Notes: generated by a model not told the origin, from the letters alone. A stretch of 64,000 nucleotides of DNA from an uncultured Eubacterium sp. (GCF_934295145.1 NZ_CAKRAS010000001.1:57500-121499), one strand, 5' to 3'. Positions 39,996 through 49,578 are shown, counted from the stretch's first letter. A program made the numbers and translations.

Positions 39996-40026
39996 TAGAT
40001 AAAAGGAGGTAACCGTCGGAAACGTA

Positions 40027-40068
40027 ATGTGCTTTCTGACGGTTATTCTTCTCTCAAGAGAAATTTGA
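40027..40068 (+). CDS. possible 13-residue leader peptide rich in Leu/Ile/Val
   Basis: A short frame MCFLTVILLSREI ends three bases before the livG ribosome binding site. Six of 13 residues are branched-chain amino acids, the very substrates expected for this transporter. The nearest AGGAGG (40004-40009) is 17 bases before the ATG, too far for a normal site unless the hairpin AACCGTC/GACGGTT (40011-40044) brings it closer. It also overlaps the alternative GTG start of livG in another frame. Coding is therefore unproven. Confidence 0.25.
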   Translation: MCFLTVILLSREI

Positions 40069-40085
40069 CAGGGAGGTATAGGGTT

Positions 40086-40814
40086 TTGAGTGCAATCTTA
40101 ACGGTAAAAGACCTGGGCATCTCATTCGGAAGCAACCATGTATTAAAAAGTATCAATTTTGAACTTGGTGAGAATGAGGTACTTGGTGTGATCGGACCAA
40201 ACGGTGCAGGAAAAACAGTTATGTTAAATATCCTGACCGGTATTTTAAAACCAACCAGCGGCACCATGATTTTTGACGGAAAGGATATCGCGCACGAAGG
40301 TGTGACAGAGCGATGCCGCGGCGGTATCGGAAGAACGTTCCAGGTACCGAGACCATTTGAACAGATGACTGTATTTGAAAATATTATGGTCGGCGGTGTA
40401 TTCGGAGCGGGTATGTCCGAAGCACAGGCAAAAGAGAAAGCCATTGAAGTAGCGAAAATTATTAAACTGGACGATAAATTAGATCTGTTTGCAGGAAAAC
40501 TTGGACTGTTAGACCGTAAACGTCTTGAAATCGGACGTGCACTGGCTACTGAGCCAAAAATCTTACTGCTGGATGAGGTTGGTGGAGGTCTGACAGAGTC
40601 TGAGGTAGGACTGATCATCAATCTGGTAAAAGAGATCAAGCAGAAAGGTGTCAGCGTAATCTGGATCGAGCATATCATCCGTACCATGCTGGAAGGAACT
40701 GACCGTGTTATGCTTCTGGCTGACGGTGTGGATGTCATCACCGGAAAACCGCTGGATGTTATGAACTCCAAAGAAGTTAAACGAGTATACATGGGAGGAG
40801 GAGACGACGAATGA
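40086..40814 (+). CDS. livG: branched-chain amino acid ABC transporter ATPase LivG
   Basis: I start at TTG 40086, nine bases after GGGAGG, giving 242 residues; GTG 40029 is possible but lacks a site. Walker A is GPNGAGKTVML, the Q-loop region has GIGRTFQVPRPFEQMTV typical of LivG, Walker B is ILLLDEVGGG and the switch His is in IWIEHIIRTM. The usual LSGGQ signature is replaced by GKLGLLDRKRLEIGRA, close to the LivG pattern L(S)YGxQRRLEIARA but degenerate. It powers uptake with LivF. It overlaps livF by four bases (ATGA). Confidence 0.9.
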   Translation: MSAILTVKDLGISFGSNHVLKSINFELGENEVLGVIGPNGAGKTVMLNILTGILKPTSGTMIFDGKDIAHEGVTERCRGGIGRTFQVPRPFEQMTVFENIMVGGVFGAGMSEAQAKEKAIEVAKIIKLDDKLDLFAGKLGLLDRKRLEIGRALATEPKILLLDEVGGGLTESEVGLIINLVKEIKQKGVSVIWIEHIIRTMLEGTDRVMLLADGVDVITGKPLDVMNSKEVKRVYMGGGDDE

Positions 40815-41530
40815 GTTTGTTAGAAGTAAACCACATTGACGTTCATTACGGAGATTTCCTTGCTCTGAAAGACGTATCAATTAATGTAGAACCAGGTACC
40901 ATCGTATCCCTGATCGGAGCGAACGGTGCCGGAAAATCCACAATTATGAATACCATCTGTGGATTAAATAAACCGACAAAAGGTGAAATTATTTTTGACG
41001 GACAGAATATTGCAGGCAAAAAACCAAACCAGATCGCACGCCTTGGTCTTTCCATGGCACCGGAAGGAAGCCACTGTTTTGAGAGAATGACCGTACAGGA
41101 CAACCTTCTGATGGGCGCTTACCTTGCAAAGAAAGATGAGCGTATGCAGCGTCTGGAAAATGTATATAAATTGTTCCCAATCCTGAAAGAGAAAGCGAAC
41201 CAGATGTCTACCTTCCTTTCCGGTGGACAGAGACAGATGCTTGCCATCGGCCGTGGAATTATGACACAGCCAAAGATTCTTCTCTGTGATGAGATTTCCC
41301 TGGGACTTGCACCGGTTGTCATCAATGACATTTATGAAAAACTGAAAGAGATTGCAGACACTGGACTGACCATGCTGATCGTAGAGCAGGATGTAAACCG
41401 TTCCCTGAATTCTTCCGATTATGCATATGTGGTTCTGGAAGGTAAAATCGTAATGCAGGGTAAATCAAAAGAGTTAAGTGTAGATGAAGTAAATGATGCT
41501 TACTTCGGTATTAATACATTTTCTCACTGA
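40811..41530 (+). CDS. livF: branched-chain amino acid ABC transporter ATPase LivF
   Basis: The 239-residue ATPase has Walker A GANGAGKST, the family motif MAPEGSHCFERMTVQDNL, the signature LSGGQRQMLAIGRG, Walker B ILLCDEISLGLAP and the switch His position replaced by Gln in IVEQDVNRSL, as is normal for LivF. It pairs with LivG on the cytosolic side of LivHM. Its start overlaps the livG stop by four bases and livH starts 28 bases after its stop. Confidence 0.93.
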   Translation: MSLLEVNHIDVHYGDFLALKDVSINVEPGTIVSLIGANGAGKSTIMNTICGLNKPTKGEIIFDGQNIAGKKPNQIARLGLSMAPEGSHCFERMTVQDNLLMGAYLAKKDERMQRLENVYKLFPILKEKANQMSTFLSGGQRQMLAIGRGIMTQPKILLCDEISLGLAPVVINDIYEKLKEIADTGLTMLIVEQDVNRSLNSSDYAYVVLEGKIVMQGKSKELSVDEVNDAYFGINTFSH

Positions 41531-41558
41531 TCATGTTAGACAAAGGAGTTGAGAAATT

Positions 41559-42425
41559 ATGATTCAATGTATTGTTACAGGTATCCTCCTGGGAGGATTA
41601 TACTCCATGATTGGTATCGGTATGTCTCTGGTTTTCGGTATTATGGGACTGACCAACCTGGCACATGGAGATTTAATGATTCTTGGTACTTATATTTCAC
41701 TTGTTATGACAAGAGCACTTGGATGCAACCTGATCGTATCCGTTATTGTATCTGTCATCGTTATGTGTGTACTCGGTTTCGTGATACAGCAGTTCTTAGT
41801 TAATAAGGTTATGGATAAAGGTGAGGCACCGGCGCTGCTGGTAACTTTCGGACTTTCTATTTTCCTGTCCAACCTGATGTTAAAAATCTTCAGTGCAGAC
41901 AACCAGTCTATTAATAATTCACTGTCATCCAAAAACGTTATTACTACAGATGTATTATCCATTTCTGCAAGCTACCTGACAAGTTTTATCATCGCTTGTG
42001 TTATCATCATCGGACTGTCGCTGGTAATGCAGAAAACAAACTTTGGCCGTGCCATCCGTGCAACCTCTGATGATACAATGGCAGCAGAACTTATGGGCGT
42101 AAATACAAAACTGGCTTATGCAGCAGCAATGGTAATCTGTATGGGTATCACAGCAGTAGCAGGAACATTAGTTGGTTCCACATTCGTATTCTACCCGTCT
42201 TCCGGTACACAGTATCTGATCATCGCATTCGGTGTTGTAGTAATCGGTGGTATGGGAAGTTTGTTCGGAACGCTGATCGGTGGTATCGTACTTGGCGTTG
42301 CTCAGATTGTTGGTGGATATGTATTTGGATCCGGTGTACAGATGCTGATCGCTTACATTGTACTGCTTGTAATCCTGGCACTGAGACCAAACGGACTGTT
42401 CGCAGCTTCTGCGGTAAGAAAGTAA
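41559..42425 (+). CDS. livH: branched-chain amino acid ABC transporter permease LivH
   Basis: A 288-residue inner-membrane permease with about eight helices. The LivH N-terminal pattern GILLGGLYSMIGIGMSLVFGIMGLTNLAHGD is evident, and RAIRATSDDTMAAELMGVN is the cytoplasmic EAA-like loop that contacts the ATPases. Together with LivM it forms the channel. AAGGAG lies 13 bases before the ATG. It precedes livM by 15 bases. Confidence 0.93.
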   Translation: MIQCIVTGILLGGLYSMIGIGMSLVFGIMGLTNLAHGDLMILGTYISLVMTRALGCNLIVSVIVSVIVMCVLGFVIQQFLVNKVMDKGEAPALLVTFGLSIFLSNLMLKIFSADNQSINNSLSSKNVITTDVLSISASYLTSFIIACVIIIGLSLVMQKTNFGRAIRATSDDTMAAELMGVNTKLAYAAAMVICMGITAVAGTLVGSTFVFYPSSGTQYLIIAFGVVVIGGMGSLFGTLIGGIVLGVAQIVGGYVFGSGVQMLIAYIVLLVILALRPNGLFAASAVRK

Positions 42426-42440
42426 AGGGGGCTGACGAAT

Positions 42441-43391
42441 ATGAAGAAAAAAATGAACCTGATCATCTTAATTGCGGTGATCGCAGTTATGTTTGTAATC
42501 ATTCCGCAGGCCGGTTCACCGTATCTGTTGAATATTATTACTTTGATGTGCCTGTATATGGCCATGAGTCAGATGTGGAATCTGCTTGGCGGTTATGCCG
42601 GTATGTTATCCCTTGGTATGCAGGCCTTCATCGGAATCGGTGGTTATTCACTGACCATCCTTTCTGTAAACTATGGCGTAAATATTTATCTTGCAATTAT
42701 CATTGGTGCAGTGATCTGTGCATTGTTCGGACTTGCAGTTTCTCCGGCAATCTTTAAGATGAGCGGTGTATACTTCGCAATCGGAACATGGATCATTGCA
42801 GAAGCATTAAATATTTTCTTCTCAAACTGGAAGTTTGTAGGTTACGCTCAGGACTGGAGTATCAGCACAGTATTCTCCCTGTCCAATAAACAGTTATATT
42901 ACACTGCATTGATTGTGGCAGTGATTGCTGTATTAGTTGTATTCGGACTTCTGAGAACAAAAACAGGTCTGGCACTTATGGCGATCCGTGACAGTGCATC
43001 CGCAGCTGAAACCATGGGTGTAGAGCTTTACAAAACAAAATTAAAATGTTATGTAATCGCATGCTTTATGATGGGTCTGATTGGTGGTGCTCAGTATATG
43101 CAGACCGCTTACATTAATCCATCCACAGGTTTCTCCATCAACTGGACCATCGCTATGACATTCGCTGTTATCATCGGTGGATTGGGAACCATGGAAGGAC
43201 CGATCGTAGGATCCATATTATACGTAATTATCGTACAGATTATGTACAACTATCCTGGTATGTCCAATATCGTACTTGGAATCATCGCAATCGTTGTTAT
43301 CATGGTTGCGCCGGATGGTATTATGGGAACTTTGTATAAAAAGACTGGATTCCAGATCTTATCACCAAGAAGAAGTATTCCAAAACATTAA
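42441..43391 (+). CDS. livM: branched-chain amino acid ABC transporter permease LivM
   Basis: A 316-residue permease with eight to nine helices. The LivM patterns NLLGGYAGMLSLGMQAFIGIG and LALMAIRDSASAAETMGV (ATPase-coupling loop) are visible. It completes the transporter with LivH. It is the last gene of the livKGFHM operon; a strong terminator lies 20 bases after its stop. Confidence 0.93.
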   Translation: MKKKMNLIILIAVIAVMFVIIPQAGSPYLLNIITLMCLYMAMSQMWNLLGGYAGMLSLGMQAFIGIGGYSLTILSVNYGVNIYLAIIIGAVICALFGLAVSPAIFKMSGVYFAIGTWIIAEALNIFFSNWKFVGYAQDWSISTVFSLSNKQLYYTALIVAVIAVLVVFGLLRTKTGLALMAIRDSASAAETMGVELYKTKLKCYVIACFMMGLIGGAQYMQTAYINPSTGFSINWTIAMTFAVIIGGLGTMEGPIVGSILYVIIVQIMYNYPGMSNIVLGIIAIVVIMVAPDGIMGTLYKKTGFQILSPRRSIPKH

Positions 43392-43410
43392 CATACCCAG
43401 TTTTCTAAAG

Positions 43411-43444
43411 AAATCCCGCAGGTTTGAACATCTGCGGGATTTTG
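43411..43444 (+). terminator. terminator of the liv operon
   Basis: AAATCCCGCAG pairs perfectly with CTGCGGGATTT around a 10-nt loop and ends in TTTTG. Confidence 0.88.
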
Positions 43445-43621
43445 CTTGTTTGATAGGAAATTCTTGCTTTGCTTATAATATCTATAAGTTATGGTGATTA
43501 TTGCTCGGGATCAGCAGGAAAAAGCTTCTTTGTTGTGACAATTTCTGAAAATATCAGTTTGTATAGATTTTTTTTACAAAATATATTATCATAAAATCAT
43601 TCGTAAAAATGAGGTAAAGAC

Positions 43622-44272
43622 ATGAAGAAAGAAGAATTGTACAGATTTGTGGATCACACTATGTTAAAGGCAGTCACAACCTGGAAAGAAATCCAGCAGT
43701 TGTGTCAGGAAGCTCGATTTTTCAGAATGGCTTCTGTGTGTATTCCAAGCAGCTATGTAAAGCGTGCACATGAATATTTTCCGGAATTAAACATTTGCAC
43801 GGTAGTCGGTTTCCCACTGGGAAATGCAAGTACAGAGGCGAAACTGATGGAGACTCGCCAGGCACTGGAAGATGGTGCAAATGAGATTGATATGGTCATC
43901 AACCTCGGTATGGTAAAAAATCAGCAGTATCCGCAGGTAACAGAGGAGATTCGTCTGCTCAAGGAAGCAACAGGAGATAAAATCTTAAAAGTTATCATTG
44001 AGACCTGTTATCTGACAGAGGAAGAAAAAATCCGGATGTGCGAAGCAGTGACAGAAGCAGGTGCAGATTTTATCAAGACCTCAACCGGATTTGGAACCGG
44101 TGGTGCGACATTGGAAGACGTAATTTTGATGAAGCAGCATGTGGGACCGAATGTAAAGATCAAAGCAGCAGGTGGTATCCGTTCCAAAGAAGATATGGAA
44201 GATTATATCGCTGCAGGCTGCAGTCGAATTGGTACAAGCAGTGCAATCGCAATGCTGCAGGACGGAGAATAA
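43622..44272 (+). CDS. deoC: deoxyribose-phosphate aldolase
   Basis: The 216-residue class I aldolase cleaves 2-deoxyribose-5-phosphate to glyceraldehyde-3-phosphate and acetaldehyde in nucleoside salvage. DHTMLKAVTTWKEI marks the start, EIDMVINLGM the barrel strand with the catalytic Asp, KVIIETCYL the strand with Lys, and GADFIKTSTGFGTGGAT the Schiff-base Lys. A short spacer leads to cdd, so the two form a deoxynucleoside degradation operon. Confidence 0.95.
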   Translation: MKKEELYRFVDHTMLKAVTTWKEIQQLCQEARFFRMASVCIPSSYVKRAHEYFPELNICTVVGFPLGNASTEAKLMETRQALEDGANEIDMVINLGMVKNQQYPQVTEEIRLLKEATGDKILKVIIETCYLTEEEKIRMCEAVTEAGADFIKTSTGFGTGGATLEDVILMKQHVGPNVKIKAAGGIRSKEDMEDYIAAGCSRIGTSSAIAMLQDGE

Positions 44273-44277
44273 GTAAG

Positions 44278-44697
44278 ATGGATTTGACAGAACTGATTCA
44301 GAAAGCACAGGAAGCAAAAGAAAAAGCATATGTGCCGTATTCGGGATTTCATGTTGGTGCAGCACTGCTGTGTAAAGACGGTACAATTTTTACCGGATGC
44401 AATATCGAAAACTCTGCGTATGGACCGACAAACTGTGCGGAGCGCACGGCCATATTTAAAGCGGTTTCGGAAGGGTATCGTGAGTTTAAAGCCATTGCGA
44501 TTATCAGTGACAGCAAGGAGCTGACTTCTCCCTGTGGCGTCTGCCGTCAGGTGATGGCAGAATTTTGTGAGCCGGATTTTGAAGTGATCATGTTAAGCTG
44601 TGATGGCAGATATGGTTCCGCAACTTTGGGAGAACTGTTGCCATATGCGTTTTCCTTAAAGAAAGAAAAACTGGCAACAGCGCCAGAACTTTCCTGA
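44278..44697 (+). CDS. cdd: cytidine deaminase
   Basis: ATG 44278 gives 139 residues, typical for the tetrameric bacterial enzyme; the longer frame from 44038 lies inside deoC and is a shadow. Zinc ligands and the catalytic Glu are in NCAERTA and SPCGVCRQVMAEF. It deaminates cytidine and deoxycytidine to uridine compounds. Only five bases separate it from deoC. Confidence 0.95.
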   Translation: MDLTELIQKAQEAKEKAYVPYSGFHVGAALLCKDGTIFTGCNIENSAYGPTNCAERTAIFKAVSEGYREFKAIAIISDSKELTSPCGVCRQVMAEFCEPDFEVIMLSCDGRYGSATLGELLPYAFSLKKEKLATAPELS

Positions 44698-44716
44698 AAA
44701 AAATTTGAATTTTTTA

Positions 44717-44745
44717 TTGTCAAGATGCACATAGTAAAGTATAAT
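44717..44745 (+). promoter_or_regulatory. promoter of the 6S RNA
   Basis: TTGTCA (44717-44722), a 17-nt spacer and TATAAT (44740-44745). Transcription should start near 44752. Confidence 0.8.
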
Positions 44746-44751
44746 CAGATA

Positions 44752-44943
44752 TAGCGAAAGCAATTCCTGGGGTGTACGAGAACCCTGCTATTTTGAACCT
44801 ACATTTTCTTTTATGGGAATCTTATATTGCCGGCTGGATGCCAGGCCACCGAATTCGCAGTGGAAGGCAGAAGACTGGTTGCGGAAGCCCCCCTAGCGTT
44901 GCTAGGAGTCAAAATTGCAGGAACGGCACTCTGGGATCACGAA
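44752..44943 (+). ncRNA. ssrS: 6S RNA
   Basis: The roughly 190-nt region has the Gram-positive 6S pattern: a closing stem between TTCCTGGGGTG near 44764 and GGCACTCTGGGA near 44925, and the central block TTTTGAACCTACA followed by TTTTATGGGAATC, which matches the conserved 6S sequence before the large internal bulge. The 3' half carries GGAAGCC and further paired segments. 6S RNA imitates an open promoter and binds the housekeeping RNA polymerase, lowering transcription in slow growth. It has its own strong promoter and is followed by a terminator at 44996. Exact ends are estimated. Identification is from recalled consensus, not from a covariance search. Confidence 0.78.
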
Positions 44944-44995
44944 AGAAAAAGATTTACTTTACAAAAGAGAAAATAATAAAATACAAAAGATAATG

Positions 44996-45032
44996 TCAGG
45001 CATGATGTGAAAGCATCATGCCTGATTTTTTT
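44996..45032 (+). terminator. strong terminator downstream of the 6S RNA
   Basis: TCAGGCATGATG pairs perfectly with CATCATGCCTGA around TGAAAG and is followed by seven T. Confidence 0.9.
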
Positions 45033-45074
45033 GCATACACTAGCATATGATGTTGCAGAAGGGACAGGCGGTGT

Positions 45075-47072
45075 ATGGGTATAAAGACAAGGCAGAATTA
45101 TGGACGCAGGTACGTGGAACAAAGAATACGCCAAAAGCGCAGACGCAAATGGCAGATGAAAATCTTTCTTGCGTGTATGTTTATTTTTGCGGGAGTAATT
45201 GTGATAAGTGCAGGAAAAAAGGAACAGTTGAAAGTACAAAACGTGAAGGAGGATCAGGTGGCGGCTGCAGAACTGGCGGGATATCTTCAGGCTGCTTTTC
45301 TGACCCCGGAGGAAACAAGGAAACTGGTGCTTCCGGAGGTTCATGATCCCCTGACAGGTGAAGATGTTCAGGTGGTATTGCAAAAACTTGGAATGGAGAA
45401 CAGCTGGGAGGAATTTGAGGGGCTGCTGAAAGTAAATGGTGCTGATTCACAGGAAGTGGTATCACAGCAGAACTTGACAAGAGAGACGTGGTGCCAATGT
45501 TATGAGTTGCTGTTAGAGAAGCTTCAGGTAAAAGATTCCGTGACGGAAATGGAACTTCAATATTTGGGAAAAGTGCCGGGAGAACAGCGGATCATGGCGG
45601 ATAACGGAAATTATGACTGTGATCTGCAAAGCTGTCAGATGACATATGGAAAACGCTATATCGTCTATGTACAGGAAAATCTGATTCTGGGGATAAAAAG
45701 TGAACTGGAGCAGGGAAAAAGCGAAGCAGGTGAAGAGGCGGCAAACAGTGGAGAAAAGGAAAATAACGGACAGGGAAAAGATACTCTTACTATCTCAGTT
45801 CCACAAACGGTACGCGTGCTTCTGTCGCAGGATCACGGGCAGAAGCCGGAGCGGCAGGCTGTATTTGTGACGGGGACAGGAACTTGGAAACTACACGCGA
45901 ATTCAGGACAGACAGAACAGGTTTTTGAGGAAAATGTGGTTTCTGACTGCGGAGCATGGATGACAGAACATGGGACATCAGAAGTGACAGCAGAAGCAGT
46001 GGATGGTGGAAAAATATGTCTGACGGATGAGAATGGTTCAGTAAAAGGAAGTTACAATGGTACCTTACATATTTATCAGAGCGCGGGCGGGTCTGTTTAC
46101 TGGGTGGTAAATGAGCTTGGGATGGAAGCCTATCTGTATGGTGTGGTTCCAGGCGAAATGCCGGCATCTTTTGCGCCTGAGGCATTAAAAGCACAGGCAG
46201 TCTGTGCCAGAACCTACGCCGCATTACAGGTGTTGAGCACGTCCTATGAGCAGTATCATGCGGATGTGGATGATACCACGGCCTGTCAGGTGTATCTGCC
46301 GGAAAATGAAAACCAAACAGCGACAGATGCGGTAAATGCCACGGCGGGCCAGATACTTACCTATCAGGGGATGATCGCATCGGTATATTATTTTTCTACA
46401 TCCTGTGGCTATACTGTAGGTCTGGAAGCCTGGCAGCAGAAGCCGGTGGCGTATCTTGGAACACAGAGTCTTGTGACAGGCGCAGCAGTAACGGGAGATA
46501 TGGATGCTTTTTTGCGGAATGGACAGGTGACAGCATATGACAGTGAGAGCCGTTTTTTTCGATGGAAAGCAGTGTTGCAGACAGCAGTGGATGACGGAAA
46601 GCTGCTGCAGAGTATTCAGACTGCTGCAGATCAGCGAGATGGAAAAGTGTATCTGACGGATGCGGCGGGAACGCAGACACAGGATACCTCGACGTTTGGA
46701 GTTTGTACGGGAATAAGCTTAGTGAACCGGGCGGAATCCGGTTGCATCATAGATCTGTGCCTGGATTTTGCGGGCGGAACAGCGCATATTTACAATGAAA
46801 ATGCAATCCGGAAAATTTTGTGGAGTGCATGTGTTTCCCTGACGGATAAAAATGGAAACAGTGCAGATACTCTTACTATGCTTCCGAGTGCCTTTTTTTC
46901 GATAGATGCAAAAGAAAATGGAACTTACGAGATTTATGGCGGAGGGCTTGGCCACGGTATTGGCATGAGCCAGTATGGTGCAGATGGCATGGCAAAAAGC
47001 GGAATGATGTATACGGATATTCTGGAGAAATTTTTCCCGGGGACGGTGTTGTATAAAGATGAAAGTGAATAA
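45075..47072 (+). CDS. SpoIID/LytB-domain protein with long N-terminal region
   Basis: The 665-residue product has a basic N-terminus and one membrane helix (about residues 28-46), then about 270 residues with no motif I can name, including a Glu/Gly/Asn-rich low-complexity part near 215-240. The SpoIID domain occupies roughly residues 330-650: MEAYLYGVVPGEMPASF, ALKAQAVCARTYA and the end motif GGGLGHGIGMSQYGADGMA. In spore formers SpoIID is a peptidoglycan lytic transglycosylase; this longer protein is probably a wall-associated relative rather than SpoIID itself. It lies alone downstream of the 6S RNA terminator. Confidence 0.82.
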   Translation: MGIKTRQNYGRRYVEQRIRQKRRRKWQMKIFLACMFIFAGVIVISAGKKEQLKVQNVKEDQVAAAELAGYLQAAFLTPEETRKLVLPEVHDPLTGEDVQVVLQKLGMENSWEEFEGLLKVNGADSQEVVSQQNLTRETWCQCYELLLEKLQVKDSVTEMELQYLGKVPGEQRIMADNGNYDCDLQSCQMTYGKRYIVYVQENLILGIKSELEQGKSEAGEEAANSGEKENNGQGKDTLTISVPQTVRVLLSQDHGQKPERQAVFVTGTGTWKLHANSGQTEQVFEENVVSDCGAWMTEHGTSEVTAEAVDGGKICLTDENGSVKGSYNGTLHIYQSAGGSVYWVVNELGMEAYLYGVVPGEMPASFAPEALKAQAVCARTYAALQVLSTSYEQYHADVDDTTACQVYLPENENQTATDAVNATAGQILTYQGMIASVYYFSTSCGYTVGLEAWQQKPVAYLGTQSLVTGAAVTGDMDAFLRNGQVTAYDSESRFFRWKAVLQTAVDDGKLLQSIQTAADQRDGKVYLTDAAGTQTQDTSTFGVCTGISLVNRAESGCIIDLCLDFAGGTAHIYNENAIRKILWSACVSLTDKNGNSADTLTMLPSAFFSIDAKENGTYEIYGGGLGHGIGMSQYGADGMAKSGMMYTDILEKFFPGTVLYKDESE

Positions 47073-47262
47073 TGGAAAATGTGTGTTTGCCGAAATGTGG
47101 GATAATGAAATTTTGAGCAGACCAGTATTGCAGAAAATATAGTTTAAGAGCGGAAAAAGAGAGGCTGTGAGAAAAAACTTGCTGAAATTGGAAAAATCTG
47201 ATATCCTATCGGAATGTGAATATACAAGAGACTGGAATTTTGTATACAAAAGGGGAGAACTT

Positions 47263-48129
47263 ATGGATTATAAGCATTTGATACGTTTCTTTTTAGCAAA
47301 ATTGAAAAAAGATAATATTGGAGCTTATGCGGCACAGGCGGCGTTATTTATCATTATGTCAGCAATCCCGTTTTTACTGGTATTTCTGTCGTTGCTGAGA
47401 TTTACTCCGGTGAGTGAGAGTACCGTGCTGTCTGTGATCCAGATGGTGGTTCCGGGACAGATCAAGATCACACCGATGCTGATCAACGTGGTGGATGAAG
47501 TGTATACCAATTCTGCAAAGATATTGCCGATCGCGGTGATTTTTGCGATTTATTCTGCAGCAAAATCCATTCAGAGTCTTCGTTATGGATTGAATATCGT
47601 TTATGATACTGATGAAACACGAAACTGGTTTGTACTGCGATTTCGCGCAATGATCGAGACGTTTGTGCTGATTCTGGTCATTATTTTACTGATGGTATTT
47701 CTGGTATTTGGTCAGAAGATTCAGAACATGCTGGTGCAGTATGCACCGATTTTGTCCATTGTGACAGATATTATTTTGAAATTGCGTCTGCTCATTTTAT
47801 TTTTTGTGCTGATTTTATTTTTTATGTTTATTTATAAAGTACTGCCAAACCGCACAGCCACATTTAAAAGTCAGTTGATCGGGGCTGTAGGATGCTCTGC
47901 TGCATGGTATGTTTTTTCCTTTGGATTATCAGTTTATGTGAATTTTTTCAATGGATTTTCCCTGTATGGAAGTCTGACAACCATTTTGTTATTGATGTTC
48001 TGGCTTTATATCAGCATGTATATTTTTCTGGTGTGCGCGGAGGTCAACAACCTTTTTGAAATTTTGTTGGTGGAGATTCAGGAAGCGCGTCAGAGAAAAA
48101 AAGAGCGGGAACAGGATAAAAACGCTTGA
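47263..48129 (+). CDS. YihY/BrkB family membrane protein
   Basis: ATG 47263 after AGGGGAG gives 288 residues; the frame is open from 47167 but has no site there. About six hydrophobic helices are present, with the family pattern GAYAAQAALFIIMSAIPFLLVFLSLL near the start and SLTTILLLMFWLYISMYIFLVCAEVNN near the end. These proteins were once called ribonuclease BN by mistake; their role is unknown. The C-terminus is strongly basic. The promoter of the next operon overlaps its stop codon. Confidence 0.86.
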   Translation: MDYKHLIRFFLAKLKKDNIGAYAAQAALFIIMSAIPFLLVFLSLLRFTPVSESTVLSVIQMVVPGQIKITPMLINVVDEVYTNSAKILPIAVIFAIYSAAKSIQSLRYGLNIVYDTDETRNWFVLRFRAMIETFVLILVIILLMVFLVFGQKIQNMLVQYAPILSIVTDIILKLRLLILFFVLILFFMFIYKVLPNRTATFKSQLIGAVGCSAAWYVFSFGLSVYVNFFNGFSLYGSLTTILLLMFWLYISMYIFLVCAEVNNLFEILLVEIQEARQRKKEREQDKNA

Positions 48130-48154
48130 TGTTTTAAATAAGCTATGCTAGAAT
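48126..48154 (+). promoter_or_regulatory. promoter of the T-box/pheST transcript
   Basis: TTGATG (48126-48131, overlapping the previous stop codon), a 17-nt spacer and TAGAAT (48149-48154). Confidence 0.72.
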
Positions 48155-48160
48155 AAATGC

Positions 48161-48425
48161 TAGTTTTGATATTTTTAAAAGCTGAGAAGATGTTAGTAGG
48201 CAGATGATCGGATTACAGAGAGAGTGTACATTGGCTGAGAATACACTTAAGGAAAGACATCTGGTGAACTTCCCATTGGAGCTGCTGTTTTGAACAACGG
48301 AACGTCAAGTAGGAACAGACGGGTCATGCACGTTACGCATCAGAGTGTCCGATGCATGTCGGGAAGCCGGGTGGTAACGCGGAAATTTTTCGTCCCTTTT
48401 TTATGAAGGGACGTTTTTTTATGGG
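48161..48425 (+). promoter_or_regulatory. phenylalanine T-box leader
   Basis: The leader carries the T-box core GGGTGGTAACGCGG at 48369-48382; its TGGT can pair with the ACCA end of uncharged tRNA-Phe. Upstream, the specifier region reads GTGAACTTCCC and holds the phenylalanine codon TTC at 48270-48272. A terminator follows at 48391-48420 (CGTCCCTT/AAGGGACG plus T run). When uncharged tRNA-Phe binds, the antiterminator forms and pheS is transcribed. Assignment to Phe rests on the TTC triplet and the gene downstream. It fills the 394-base gap before pheS. Confidence 0.93.
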
Positions 48426-48523
48426 CTGATAACTTACCTTGGATTTCCTGTGAAAAGTACTTTGTGTAAAGGACGGGCGTATGTATAAGAAGAACTTATT
48501 TATATTAAAGAAGGAGATTAAAG

Positions 48524-49543
48524 ATGAAAGACAAGTTAAAGCAGATCAGAGAAAAAGCACTTGCTTCTATCGAAAATTCTGAGGGATTAAACGGATTAAA
48601 TGATGTCCGTGTTGCTTTCCTTGGAAAAAAAGGTGAACTTACTGCTGTATTAAAAGGAATGAAAGATGTCAGCCCGGAGGAGCGTCCGCTGGTTGGTCAG
48701 ATGGTAAATGAGACAAGAGCAGCCATCGAACAGAAATTAGAAGAAACCAAAAAGAAAATGGAAGCTCTGGAGTTGGAGCATAAACTGAAAAAAGAAGTCA
48801 TTGACGTAACACTCCCGTCAAAGAAAAACCGCGTGGGTCATGGTCATCCGAATACTATCGCTTTAGAAGAAGTTGAGCGTATCTTTGTTGGTATGGGATA
48901 TGAAGTCGTAGAAGGACCAGAAGTAGAGTATGATTACTATAACTTTGAGGCTCTGAACATTCCGGCAAATCATCCGGCAAAAGATGAACAGGATACTTTC
49001 TATATCAATGACAAGATTGTGCTTCGTACACAGACATCTCCAGTACAGGTTCGAGTGATGGAGCAGGGCAAACTGCCAATCCGTATGATCGCACCGGGAC
49101 GTGTATTCCGTGCCGATGAAGTAGATGCAACTCATTCTCCGTCTTTCCATCAGATCGAAGGTCTGGTAATTGACAAGGGTGTTACATTTGCAGATCTGAA
49201 AGGAACCCTGCAGGAGTTCGCAAAAGAATTGTTCGGACCGGAGACAAAAGTAAAATTCCGTCCGCATCACTTCCCGTTCACAGAGCCGAGTGCAGAAGTA
49301 GACGTGACTTGCTTCAAATGTGGTGGAAAAGGATGCCGTTTCTGTAAAGGTGAAGGATGGATTGAGATCCTCGGCTGTGGAATGGTTCACCCGCACGTAC
49401 TTGAGATGAGCGGAATTGATCCAAAGGAATATTCCGGATTCGCATTTGGTGTAGGCCTGGAGCGTATCGCACTGTTAAAATATGAAATCGACGACATGCG
49501 TCTCCTTTACGAGAATGACGACAGATTTTTAAAACAATTTTAG
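48524..49543 (+). CDS. pheS: phenylalanyl-tRNA synthetase alpha subunit
   Basis: The 339-residue catalytic subunit has an N-terminal coiled-coil that holds tRNA (residues 1-90) and a class II core: [17 protein letters not shown], motif 2 near [22 protein letters not shown] and motif 3 [34 protein letters not shown] cysteine pattern near 265 is usual for this enzyme. It charges tRNA-Phe as an alpha2-beta2 complex. GAAGGAG precedes the ATG. Unlike most genomes, 290 bases of repeat-bearing DNA separate it from pheT. Confidence 0.96.
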   Translation: MKDKLKQIREKALASIENSEGLNGLNDVRVAFLGKKGELTAVLKGMKDVSPEERPLVGQMVNETRAAIEQKLEETKKKMEALELEHKLKKEVIDVTLPSKKNRVGHGHPNTIALEEVERIFVGMGYEVVEGPEVEYDYYNFEALNIPANHPAKDEQDTFYINDKIVLRTQTSPVQVRVMEQGKLPIRMIAPGRVFRADEVDATHSPSFHQIEGLVIDKGVTFADLKGTLQEFAKELFGPETKVKFRPHHFPFTEPSAEVDVTCFKCGGKGCRFCKGEGWIEILGCGMVHPHVLEMSGIDPKEYSGFAFGVGLERIALLKYEIDDMRLLYENDDRFLKQF

Positions 49544-49578
49544 CGTTAGCTTTGAGAAGTGCAGATAGAGGTTGGAAC

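Noticed and set aside
40043..40792. 249-residue minus-strand frame
   Set aside because: Antisense shadow of livG; Ser/Pro-rich with no motif.
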